Source of the DNA: Lachnospiraceae bacterium
Lineage (GTDB): Bacteria; Bacillota; Clostridia; Lachnospirales; Lachnospiraceae
Direction of reading: 5' to 3'
NCBI GenBank assembly: GCA_017518735.1
Contig: JAFWTY010000019.1
Location: 1-42,900 of the forward strand
Length of the DNA stretch: 42,900 nucleotides
Shown here: positions 1 through 6,803 of the stretch, in pieces
Layout: each line of letters begins with the position of its first letter
Numbering within the stretch: the first letter of the stretch is position 1
The notes under the pieces: generated by a model
Told to the model about the DNA's origin: nothing
The model's database searches: none
Seen by the model: the letters and a program-made list of their open reading frames with translations, nothing else
Position numbers and translations under genes: made by a program

Positions 1-1188
1 AACATGTTCATCCAGCCTACCGCTGAGGAACTTGAGAACTTTGTACCGAACTTCGTAGTTTACACCGCTTCCAAGGCTAAGGTTGAGAATTTTGCAGAAC
101 TCGGACTGAACTCCGAAACCTGCGTTGCATTCAACACCACTTCCCGTGAGCAGGTTATCTTAAACACCTGGTACGGTGGCGAAATGAAGAAGGGTATGTT
201 CTCCATGATGAACTACTACTTACCTCTTCAGGGCATCGCTTCCATGCACTGCTCCGCAAATACCGATATGGAAGGAAAGAACACCGCAATCTTCTTCGGA
301 CTTTCCGGAACCGGTAAGACCACCCTTTCCACCGATCCTAAGAGACTTCTTATCGGTGATGACGAGCACGGCTGGGACGACAACGGCGTATTCAACTTCG
401 AAGGCGGATGTTATGCAAAGGTTATCAACCTTGACAAGGAATCCGAGCCCGATATCTACAACGCAATTAAGAGAAACGCACTTCTTGAGAACGTAACCGT
501 TGACGAAGCAGGAAAGATTGATTTCGCTGACAAGTCCGTTACCGAGAACACTCGTGTTTCCTATCCTATCGACCACATCGAGAACATCGTTAAGAAAGTT
601 AACGGAATCTCCGCCGGTCCTGATGCAAAGAATGTTATCTTCTTATCTGCAGATGCATTCGGCGTACTTCCTCCGGTATCTATTTTGACTCCGGAACAGA
701 CTCAGTACTACTTCCTTTCCGGTTTCACTGCAAAGCTTGCAGGTACCGAGCGTGGAATTACCGAGCCTACTCCTACCTTCTCCGCTTGCTTCGGACAGGC
801 ATTCTTAGAGCTTCATCCTACTAAGTACGGTGAGGAACTTGTTAAGAAGATGCAGAAGAGCGGTGCTAAGGCATACTTAGTTAACACCGGATGGAACGGA
901 ACCGGAAAGAGAATCTCCATCAAAGATACCCGTGGTATCATCGATGCAATCCTTAACGGTGATGTAAACAACGCTCCTACCAAGAAGATCCCTATCTTCG
1001 ATTTCGAAGTTCCCACCGAACTTCCCGGCGTTGATCCTGCAATCCTTGATCCTCGCGATACTTATGCAGATGCTGCTGAGTGGGATGCAAAGGCTAAAGA
1101 TCTTGCAGAAAGATTCATCAAGAACTTCGGCAAGTACACCACCAACGAAGCTGGTCAGGCTCTTGTTGCTGCAGGTCCTCAGTTATAA
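1..1188 (+). CDS. pckA: ATP-dependent phosphoenolpyruvate carboxykinase, 3' part (5' end outside the window)
   Basis: This enzyme interconverts oxaloacetate plus ATP with PEP, CO2 and ADP in the cytoplasm. In anaerobes it often runs in the CO2-fixing direction. The reading frame is open from base 1. About 395 residues are present, against roughly 530-540 for the family, so about 140-150 N-terminal residues lie upstream of the window. The kinase-1a P-loop [11 protein letters not shown] is seen near base 298, and the metal-binding kinase-2 segment GDDEHGW near base 355. The conserved NTRVSYP substrate/nucleotide region follows at about base 548. The C-terminal half continues without interruption to TAA at 1186-1188. 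A strong terminator follows 25 bases later, so this is the last gene of its transcript. The ATG at base 4 is an internal methionine and not the true start. The family assignment is secure. Confidence 0.97.
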   Translation, partial: NMFIQPTAEELENFVPNFVVYTASKAKVENFAELGLNSETCVAFNTTSREQVILNTWYGGEMKKGMFSMMNYYLPLQGIASMHCSANTDMEGKNTAIFFGLSGTGKTTLSTDPKRLLIGDDEHGWDDNGVFNFEGGCYAKVINLDKESEPDIYNAIKRNALLENVTVDEAGKIDFADKSVTENTRVSYPIDHIENIVKKVNGISAGPDAKNVIFLSADAFGVLPPVSILTPEQTQYYFLSGFTAKLAGTERGITEPTPTFSACFGQAFLELHPTKYGEELVKKMQKSGAKAYLVNTGWNGTGKRISIKDTRGIIDAILNGDVNNAPTKKIPIFDFEVPTELPGVDPAILDPRDTYADAAEWDAKAKDLAERFIKNFGKYTTNEAGQALVAAGPQL

Positions 1189-1213
1189 TTTAGATCTAAA
1201 ATATTAACAAGAT

Positions 1214-1253
1214 AAAAAACCTCCATTCAGGGATATCTGAGTGGAGGTTTTTT
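1214..1253 (+). terminator. Rho-independent terminator after pckA
   Basis: Arms 1214-1230 and 1237-1253 pair over 17 positions with one G-U pair. The stem includes a GC-rich CCTCC/GGAGG core and ends in a run of six T. It lies 25 bases after the pckA stop. Confidence 0.93.
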
Positions 1254-1298
1254 GATTGCCGGGGCGCTATTTTTTTGCTTTTCTATAAACAATAAATT

Positions 1299-1307
1299 TG
1301 CTAAAAT
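1299..1307 (+). promoter_or_regulatory. Probable trxB promoter (extended -10)
   Basis: TGC followed by TAAAAT (1302-1307) is an extended -10. No good -35 is seen 17 bases upstream. The predicted start of transcription is near 1314, giving a leader of about 50 bases to the preferred trxB start. Confidence 0.5.
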
Positions 1308-1365
1308 ATATATGTTGTTTAATAAAAAAATCGAAACCAGGTAATAAATGATTGAGGTAAAAATT

Positions 1366-2280
1366 ATGTATGATTTAGTGATTATCGGATCGGGCCCGGC
1401 AGGACTTTCCGCCGCAATTTACGCATCCCGTGCCGGATTGAATGCAGTAGTACTGGAGAAAGCAGGAGTGAGCGGCGGCCAGGTTCTTACCACTTATGAA
1501 GTGGACAATTATCCCGCACTGCCCGGAATCAACGGCTTTGATCTCGGAATGAAGATGAAAGAACATGCGGATAAGCTTGGCGCAAAATTCGTGGATGCTT
1601 CGGTACTTGCGATTAAGCCCGGTGCAGACGGAGAAGCACATACGGTTGTATGCGACGGCGAATCCTATGAAGCAAAAGGCATCATCATTGCAACAGGTGC
1701 CCATCATGCAAATCTGGAAGTTCCCGGAGAGGCGGAATTCCAGGGCATGGGCGTTTCCTATTGTGCAACCTGCGACGGAGCTTTTTTCAGAAAAAAAGAC
1801 GTAGCGGTAGTCGGTGGCGGAGACGTGGCGTTGGAAGATGCAATCTTCCTGGCTCGTATTTGTAACAAAGTATACTTAATCCACAGAAGAGATGAATTCC
1901 GCGCAAACAAAGCGCTTCAGGACGGTTTAAAGCAGTATGACAATATCGAACTCGTCCTCAGTTCCACAGTGGAGGAAATCAAGGGAAACGGCGCAGTAGA
2001 AACTTTATCCGTGAAAAACAAGGTAACCGGGGAAGTGAAAGACCTTGCGGTTTCGGGTATTTTTGTGGCAGTCGGCATCGTTCCGGACTCCGATGTTTTC
2101 AAAGATGTTGTGGATACAAATGAAAAAGGTTACATCCTTGCGGGAGAAGACGGAAGAACAAGCGTGAAGAGAATCTACGCGGCCGGAGATGTAAGAAGCA
2201 AGCAGCTTCGCCAGATCGTGACCGCGGTTGCGGACGGAGCCAACGCCGTAACGAGTTTCTCGGAAGATATCTTAAATTAA
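1366..2280 (+). CDS. trxB: Thioredoxin reductase (NADPH, FAD)
   Basis: This cytoplasmic flavoprotein passes electrons from NADPH through FAD and a redox disulfide to thioredoxin. The N-terminal FAD dinucleotide motif GSGPAG is at residues 8-13. The redox-active pair is C133-A-T-C136 in SYCATCDGAFF. A second dinucleotide motif GGGDVALE, for NADPH, follows, and the C-terminal FAD segment AAGDVRSKQLRQI closes the protein. The length of 304 residues is normal for the low-molecular-weight class. I chose ATG 1366 because GAGG at 1354-1357 lies 8 bases upstream and the protein then begins MYDLVIIGSG. An in-frame ATG at 1348, with AGG nearby, is an alternative that adds six residues. The gene stands alone between two terminators. 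The related ferredoxin-dependent flavin thioredoxin reductases look similar, so the electron donor is inferred from the family. Confidence 0.95.
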   Translation: MYDLVIIGSGPAGLSAAIYASRAGLNAVVLEKAGVSGGQVLTTYEVDNYPALPGINGFDLGMKMKEHADKLGAKFVDASVLAIKPGADGEAHTVVCDGESYEAKGIIIATGAHHANLEVPGEAEFQGMGVSYCATCDGAFFRKKDVAVVGGGDVALEDAIFLARICNKVYLIHRRDEFRANKALQDGLKQYDNIELVLSSTVEEIKGNGAVETLSVKNKVTGEVKDLAVSGIFVAVGIVPDSDVFKDVVDTNEKGYILAGEDGRTSVKRIYAAGDVRSKQLRQIVTAVADGANAVTSFSEDILN

Positions 2281-2301
2281 CGAATATTTGTAACAAATGT
2301 C

Positions 2302-2347
2302 AAAAAACACGGACTTTTCGGAAAATGCCGAGAAATCCGTGTTTTTT
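2302..2347 (+). terminator. Rho-independent terminator after trxB
   Basis: Outer arms 2302-2313 and 2336-2347 pair perfectly (six A, then CACGGA, against TCCGTG, then six T). An inner CGG/CCG pairing extends the stem. It starts 22 bases after the trxB stop. Confidence 0.92.
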
Positions 2348-2381
2348 AATGATTTTTTCATGGAAAAAATGTTGCGTTTCC

Positions 2382-2410
2382 TTGACAGAGAAAGGAATAA
2401 TATGTTAAAT
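2382..2410 (+). promoter_or_regulatory. Sigma-A promoter of the NlpC/P60 gene
   Basis: A consensus -35 TTGACA (2382-2387) is followed by a 17-base spacer and the -10 TTAAAT (2405-2410). The predicted start of transcription is near 2417, giving a 5' leader of about 52 bases. Confidence 0.75.
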
Positions 2411-2420
2411 TTATTAAAGT

Positions 2421-2437
2421 TGTAACAAATTTGTAAT
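2421..2437 (+). promoter_or_regulatory. WalR-type direct repeat upstream of the NlpC/P60 gene
   Basis: TGTAAC, five bases, then TGTAAT exactly fits the published WalR/YycF consensus TGT(A/T)A(A/T/C)-N5-TGT(A/T)A(A/T/C). It sits just downstream of the predicted start of transcription. WalR sites placed there repress transcription in B. subtilis, whereas sites upstream of -35 activate. Binding is inferred from the sequence alone. Confidence 0.6.
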
Positions 2438-2468
2438 AATTGAAATAAAACATAGAATTGAGTAACTG

Positions 2469-3662
2469 ATGTTCCACAAGAAATTAACAGCGATAATTAC
2501 ATTATTTGCAGTCCTTTCCGGATCCTTACTGTTCCCTATGACAAGTAAGGCGGATGAGATGGCTTCGGAAAAAGAGAATGTTCTTACCGAAGTACAGGCA
2601 TTGGAAAAAGAAAACGTTGTTTTCAAGGATTTTCCCGTTGCCGGCGTAGCTGCATGCGTGGCAGACGGTGTGGATTACAAGGAATCCATGGAAGAACAGC
2701 CTGTTGAGGTGACAGAGGCTGATGTTCAGACCGTTGTTGATGTATTTAAGCCGAATGCGGTTTGCGCAGTCGGAGATTATATTTATCTTCGTTCCCTTCC
2801 GCAGGACAGCGCCTGCGACCCGGTTGGTATTTTTTACCATAATGCGGTAGCGGAAGTTCTGGAAGTGGAAGGAGAATGGACCAAGGTTCGTTCCGGAAAC
2901 GTAACAGGCTATCTGTTATCCGAGTTTCTGCTTACCGGAGAAGAGGCACAGCCCATCATCGAGGCTGCAAAGGTCGTTACCGGTACGGTAAATACCGAGA
3001 ACCTTGCAATGCGTATGGGACCGGACGAAAAGTCCGAACTGATTGAGATTCTTCCCCTCGGCGAAGAGGTGGTTGTATACGAGACCGTTGGTGACTGGGT
3101 AAGAGTTCGTTCCGAAGAGGGCGAAGGATATGTATTCGCTTCCTTCTTAAAAACGAAAGCAAGCTACATCACCGCTTTAACCAACGAAGAAGTATCCGCT
3201 CAGGAAAAACTGGCACTTCGCAAGGAAATGGAAGAGAAGGCACGTCGCGGTATCGCATATAATGCGCTGAACGGAAAACCTTCCCATTTTGTATCCAGAG
3301 AGGACAGCAACGTACACGGCCGTGAAGTTGCGGAATTTGCCCTTCAGTTCGTCGGAAATCCCTATGTATGGGGTGGCGTAAGCTTAACCGACGGATGCGA
3401 CTGCTCCGGTTTCGTAATGAGCGTATATAAGGAGTTCGGCTTTACGCTGACTCATTCCACCGAGATTGATCAGACCGAAGGTATTGGAATTGCTTCCATC
3501 GAAGAAGCGGAAGCAGGTGATATCATCTGCTACCAGGGTCATGTTGCAATCTACATCGGTGACGGCATGGTGGTTCATGCGGCAGGTACCGGCAAGGGAA
3601 TCCGTGTGGATATGGCTTGTTTTGACAATATCATCACCGTAAGAAGAATGTTCGAGGATTGA
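2469..3662 (+). CDS. Secreted NlpC/P60 peptidoglycan endopeptidase with two SH3 domains
   Basis: This is probably a cell-wall hydrolase that cuts within peptide stems of peptidoglycan outside the membrane. A signal peptide covers about residues 1-28 (hydrophobic core, then a MTSKA-type cleavage region). Two bacterial SH3 domains follow, at about residues 90-155 and 165-230, both with the LxMR/YLRSLP-type strands and GYV/GYL endings. A linker precedes the C-terminal NlpC/P60 domain (about 275-397). The catalytic triad candidates are C312 in DCSGF, H358 in GHVAIYIG and H370 in VVHAAG. The length of 397 residues is typical. The ribosome binding site is weak (GAG about 6 bases upstream), yet the signal peptide begins exactly at this ATG. 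The gene has its own promoter and a WalR-type box and is followed by a terminator, so it forms a single-gene unit. Confidence 0.93.
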   Translation: MFHKKLTAIITLFAVLSGSLLFPMTSKADEMASEKENVLTEVQALEKENVVFKDFPVAGVAACVADGVDYKESMEEQPVEVTEADVQTVVDVFKPNAVCAVGDYIYLRSLPQDSACDPVGIFYHNAVAEVLEVEGEWTKVRSGNVTGYLLSEFLLTGEEAQPIIEAAKVVTGTVNTENLAMRMGPDEKSELIEILPLGEEVVVYETVGDWVRVRSEEGEGYVFASFLKTKASYITALTNEEVSAQEKLALRKEMEEKARRGIAYNALNGKPSHFVSREDSNVHGREVAEFALQFVGNPYVWGGVSLTDGCDCSGFVMSVYKEFGFTLTHSTEIDQTEGIGIASIEEAEAGDIICYQGHVAIYIGDGMVVHAAGTGKGIRVDMACFDNIITVRRMFED

Positions 3663-3712
3663 CCGAAAAGTACGAAAAATATTGACTAAAAAGAATGTGG
3701 TAAACATAAGTA

Positions 3713-3737
3713 AACACCGGATTTTCCGGTGTTTTTT
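3713..3737 (+). terminator. Rho-independent terminator after the NlpC/P60 gene
   Basis: The arms AACACCGG (3713-3720) and CCGGTGTT (3726-3733) form a perfect 8-bp stem with a five-base loop. T continues to 3737. Confidence 0.9.
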
Positions 3738-3845
3738 ACGTTTTTGGTAATATTGCACAAAAAGCAATTATGCAAGGAAAAAACAGAAATAATTGAAAAA
3801 AGATTTCCACGCGTGAAACGTGCATAAATAGACTTATAAACGAAG

Positions 3846-3863
3846 TTATCCACATTATCCACA
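3846..3863 (+). promoter_or_regulatory. Two abutting perfect DnaA boxes
   Basis: TTATCCACA occurs at 3846-3854 and again at 3855-3863, in direct repeat with no spacer. Each is a perfect match to the strongest DnaA box. They lie in the 372-base gene-free stretch between the NlpC/P60 gene and hpf, about 82 bases upstream of the hpf -35. That stretch otherwise holds the terminator at 3713-3737 and the hpf promoter. I see no small gene in it. Confidence 0.7.
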
Positions 3864-3944
3864 TTAAAATGAATGAAGTAGTCAAAAGTTATGGTAAACT
3901 GAAAGAACGTCTGTTTTGTGAAGAAAGTAGAAAATGTGTGCATA

Positions 3945-3973
3945 TTGCCAAAAACAGCGAAAAATGATATACT
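3945..3973 (+). promoter_or_regulatory. hpf promoter
   Basis: TTGCCA (3945-3950), a 17-base spacer and TATACT (3968-3973), with TGA just before the -10 as an extended element. The predicted start is near 3980 and the leader about 55 bases. Confidence 0.75.
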
Positions 3974-4034
3974 TTTCCTATCGAAGAGAAGTACTGTTTT
4001 TCTTTGAAATACGTGATTCGAAAGGGTGAGCAGT

Positions 4035-4562
4035 ATGAAATTTGTAATTGTGGGGAAAAACATTGACGTAACACCGGGATTGAAATCCACAGTGGAAGAC
4101 AAGCTCGGAAAGTTGGAGAAGTATTTCAACGCAGACACGGAGGTACATGTTACATTAAGCGTTGAGAAAGAAAGCCAGAAAATCGAAGTTACCATTCCCG
4201 TAAAGGGAAATATCATTCGTTCCGAACAGGTCAGCAATGATATGTACGTATCCATCGACCTGGTAGAGGAGATTATCGAAAGACAGTTAAAGAAATATAA
4301 ACGGAAACTGACGGATCATAAGCAGAACGTTTCGTATTTCAAGCAGGATTACATCGAGAAGGACTTCATGGATGATGAGGAGATCAGGATTATCCGTACC
4401 AAGAAGTTCGATATCAAGCCGATGTATCCCGAAGATGCCTGTGTTCAGATGGAACTTCTCGGACATAACTTCTTTGTATTCAACAATGCAGAAACCGAAA
4501 ACATCTGCGTTGTTTACAAGAGAAAAGGCAATACCTACGGACTGATTGAGCCGGAAGTATAA
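4035..4562 (+). CDS. hpf: Ribosome hibernation promoting factor, long form
   Basis: Long HPF binds the 30S subunit in the mRNA/tRNA path and dimerises ribosomes into inactive 100S particles in stationary phase or starvation. The N-terminal RaiA/YfiA fold spans about residues 1-97, beginning MKFVIVGKNIDVTPGL. A charged linker follows, then the C-terminal dimerisation domain (about 118-175) with the IRTKKFDIKPM and EDACVQMELLGHNFFVF segments. The length of 175 residues is that of the long form. I preferred ATG 4035 because GGG at 4024-4026 lies 8 bases upstream. GTG 4026 is in frame but would have no separate ribosome binding site. The gene is monocistronic: it has its own promoter, tandem DnaA boxes upstream and a terminator shared with the convergent gene. 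Confidence 0.95.
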   Translation: MKFVIVGKNIDVTPGLKSTVEDKLGKLEKYFNADTEVHVTLSVEKESQKIEVTIPVKGNIIRSEQVSNDMYVSIDLVEEIIERQLKKYKRKLTDHKQNVSYFKQDYIEKDFMDDEEIRIIRTKKFDIKPMYPEDACVQMELLGHNFFVFNNAETENICVVYKRKGNTYGLIEPEV

Positions 4563-4587
4563 AAAACGCATTTAAAGGCATAATGAA

Positions 4588-4616
4588 GCCCCTGTCGTTT
4601 ATCGACAGGGGCATTT
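4588..4616. terminator. Bidirectional terminator between hpf and the convergent zinc-ribbon gene
   Basis: A perfect 10-bp GC-rich stem (4588-4597 with 4603-4612) has a five-base loop. It is followed by ATTTTC on the plus strand. On the minus strand the T run is poor, so that direction is less certain. Confidence 0.85.
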
Positions 4617-4649
4617 TCATTGTTTGTGTAAAATGTCTTATTTGGGCTT

Positions 4650-5468
4650 CTACGTGGTCTCAGTGACGTCTGCAAAACTCCAGGCATAGATATTGATGAT
4701 TTCAACGTCGGAATCGCAGTAAGGGCATTTTTTGTCGCCCAGGTTTTTGATCTGACCGCCGCAGTGAGGGCAGCGGGAGCCGAGAGCCATATCGCCGAAG
4801 TTCGTTACCTGGTCTCTGTCCTGGCAGTAAACCAAAGTTACCACATATCTGGCCTGAGTCACCTGATCATCACGGCCGGTGCGAATCCTGCCGTTTTCCG
4901 TAATATAGTGGATATACTGTACGGAAATCTGATATTCAATCTTGCAGGTACCGTCGGCCTTCTTATAATCATGTAATGCGCACTTGTGCGTTTTGATTCT
5001 CTCGAAATGTTCGGTATAGCCCTTATCCTTGTTGGGTTTGACCGCCATGGTCAGTTTATTCTTTAAGTCTTCATTTCCTTCGGTTAACTGGGAAGGATCG
5101 GAACTGTCTATCGCAAAAAGGTAGGACGTCAATACATTCTTTGCACGCTCACACATCTCGGTATTGTTAAACTCCGGAAAGTCCTTGGAGATTTTCGGCA
5201 GGTACATAGAAGATAAATCCGAAACCGTCCTCGGGGTGGTAGCGTATTCAAAAGAAGCACGCTGGATTCCTTCCGCTATATTGGAAGTTCCGGTTGTGAC
5301 CTCGGAAACCTGCTGCAATGTACGGATTGTATTATTGACCGTATTGGTCACATTATTGGCTGTGCGCGAAATCGACTTAATTACTTTCACGATAATCACT
5401 CCTACTGCAATAAGCATTATTAAAAAGACAATTCCGATGAATATGAAAAAGAAAGAAAACGTATTCAT
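4650..5468 (-). CDS. Membrane-anchored Tim44-like/zinc-ribbon protein (YdjH-like)
   Basis: One N-terminal membrane segment covers about residues 4-28 (FFFIFIGIVFLIMLIAVGVI). A polar stretch follows, rich in N, T and S, that could form a helix (about 30-70). Then comes a domain of about 130 residues in which a conserved FKxIQxAw-like Tim44 type fold is plausible but not certain. At the C-terminus CPHCGG and CPYCDS form a rubredoxin-type zinc ribbon (about 234-252). The start has a good AGGAGTG ribosome binding site. It is the third gene of the minus-strand SPFH module. In B. subtilis the comparable proteins YdjG and YdjH help recruit PspA-like and SPFH proteins to membranes. The same role here is inferred from gene neighbourhood and domain make-up. 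Confidence 0.7.
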   Translation of the reverse strand: MNTFSFFFIFIGIVFLIMLIAVGVIIVKVIKSISRTANNVTNTVNNTIRTLQQVSEVTTGTSNIAEGIQRASFEYATTPRTVSDLSSMYLPKISKDFPEFNNTEMCERAKNVLTSYLFAIDSSDPSQLTEGNEDLKNKLTMAVKPNKDKGYTEHFERIKTHKCALHDYKKADGTCKIEYQISVQYIHYITENGRIRTGRDDQVTQARYVVTLVYCQDRDQVTNFGDMALGSRCPHCGGQIKNLGDKKCPYCDSDVEIINIYAWSFADVTETT

Positions 5469-5507
5469 TTTTCACTCCTGATTCCGAACGAAACGTTCTA
5501 TGCCGTT

Positions 5508-6677
5508 TTATTCTCCTCCAAAAACAGAGAAGAGGAAGATTAAGAGGGCAATGGCAACAATAGCAATGCCGACAACCAATGCAACCTTCCAGCCGGAGAT
5601 AGGAGTCTTTCCGTATACCTTACCGGTCTGGCCGTTAACCATGAACTGGAAGATCTTTTCTTTGTACTTAAACGAAGAGCACCAGATGGGTAACATCAGA
5701 TATTTGTAGGTGATGTCATTGTATGCGCTTCGAATGATTAAGTTTCTTACGTGATCCGCACTGTTTTCGCGGCGAATCTTGGTTGTAACACCGCTGTTGA
5801 TCTTGCGGTTGATGCTGTTCTTGGCGATATCCCAGCCGTCCTTTAAGCCGATGGTGTAACGCTCTGCAGCAAAACCTGCCACGTATTCGGGCTTGTATGT
5901 TTTGTTATCTGCGGTATCAAAAGGTGCAAGACCGTTGATAATCGCGGAATTGTGACGATTGGTTGCAAGAACCAGCTCATCATCGAAGAATTCGCGGTAG
6001 ATACCGTTTGTGTTGTACCAGTCGGTTACCGTACGGGAACAACGATTTCCGTTCGAATCCTTGTAATATTCGGTACGATCGATACCGTACTGACCGTTGT
6101 AGGAAGAAAGGGTGTTGGTATCGAAGGTCCAGTAAGGAAGATAGATTCCTTTAAAGGAGTCCGGTTTTGCGGATTCTTTCGCAAGTTTCGGACAGAAGAA
6201 TTTGCCTTTGATCCAGTTGTGGAAGTTGGTTCCGGCCTGCTCCTGAGTGATTTTGAAAGGAACAACACCGCCCGGTGCAAGGGTATTTACGCCGGCAGCT
6301 TCCATTACCTGATTGGAACCGCAGTAGGGGCATTCGCTCGATACGGCAAGCGCATCGTAAATAGTTTCGGCGCCGCAGCTTTTGCAGACAACGGCTTTCT
6401 TTTCAGCGCCCCAGTTGCAGTTGGTTTCCTTGTTTTCCGCATCGGCAAAACTCAATTCCTGAGCGCTTTCCGGTGCATCGTCCGCCTGTGGAATGGATTC
6501 CAGATAATCGCAGTAAGGGCAGTGAAGCTTGCCTTCAGCAGGATCGAAGTCCATCGTACCGCCGCAGTTGGGACATTTTTTATCTGTTTCACTTAAAGTG
6601 GAGGCAGAGCTGATCTGGACACCGTTTTCGTCCGATCTGCTTCCGTCCTCGTTATAAATGATACTCTCGTCAGCCAT
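5508..6677 (-). CDS. TFIIB-type zinc-ribbon membrane protein (YdjG-like)
   Basis: This protein of 389 residues has paired cysteine knuckles at the N-terminus: CPNCGG with CPYCDY (about 35-56), and CKSCGA with CPYCGS (about 97-120). A large middle domain follows, with aromatic PYWTFDTN and ITYKYLMLPIW segments. A single membrane helix lies near the C-terminus (about 362-385), so the zinc ribbons face the cytoplasm if the tail is short and outside. ATG 6677 is chosen because AAAGGA lies about 6 bases upstream. An in-frame extension to 6746 crosses a hairpin and has no ribosome binding site. The gene lies between the SPFH gene and the Tim44-like gene, 39 bases from the latter. The molecular function is unknown. 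The similarity to B. subtilis YdjG is by architecture. Confidence 0.72.
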   Translation of the reverse strand: MADESIIYNEDGSRSDENGVQISSASTLSETDKKCPNCGGTMDFDPAEGKLHCPYCDYLESIPQADDAPESAQELSFADAENKETNCNWGAEKKAVVCKSCGAETIYDALAVSSECPYCGSNQVMEAAGVNTLAPGGVVPFKITQEQAGTNFHNWIKGKFFCPKLAKESAKPDSFKGIYLPYWTFDTNTLSSYNGQYGIDRTEYYKDSNGNRCSRTVTDWYNTNGIYREFFDDELVLATNRHNSAIINGLAPFDTADNKTYKPEYVAGFAAERYTIGLKDGWDIAKNSINRKINSGVTTKIRRENSADHVRNLIIRSAYNDITYKYLMLPIWCSSFKYKEKIFQFMVNGQTGKVYGKTPISGWKVALVVGIAIVAIALLIFLFSVFGGE

Positions 6678-6720
6678 AGTATTTCCTTTCTTGTTTCCGC
6701 GCATCCTGTAGTTTTTGAGG

Positions 6721-6758
6721 AAACAATAAAAGCGGCCCGACAGCATGTCAGGCCGCTT
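6721..6758 (-). terminator. Hairpin with T-tract between the SPFH gene and the zinc-ribbon gene
   Basis: Arms 6746-6758 and 6730-6742, read on the minus strand, pair over 13 positions with one mismatch and a three-base loop. A T-rich stretch (complement of 6721-6730) follows. Because the two genes downstream appear to be in the same unit, this is probably a partial terminator that lowers their expression relative to the SPFH gene. Confidence 0.75.
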
Positions 6759-6803
6759 CTTTGGTAGTCTTACATCATAATTGTTTGTACAATCCGGCCT
6801 CTA

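Noticed and set aside
3774..3804. AGGAAAA and TTGAAAA spaced like a sigma-H promoter before hpf
   Set aside because: It needs a mismatch in the -10 and lies over 170 bases upstream of the better sigma-A promoter at 3945-3973.
5952..6596. A 214-codon plus-strand frame opposite the YdjG-like gene
   Set aside because: The minus strand has four zinc knuckles, a membrane helix and a good ribosome binding site. The plus-strand product has no features.
6678..6746. N-terminal extension of the YdjG-like protein
   Set aside because: It would begin inside a hairpin with no ribosome binding site, while ATG 6677 has AAAGGA.
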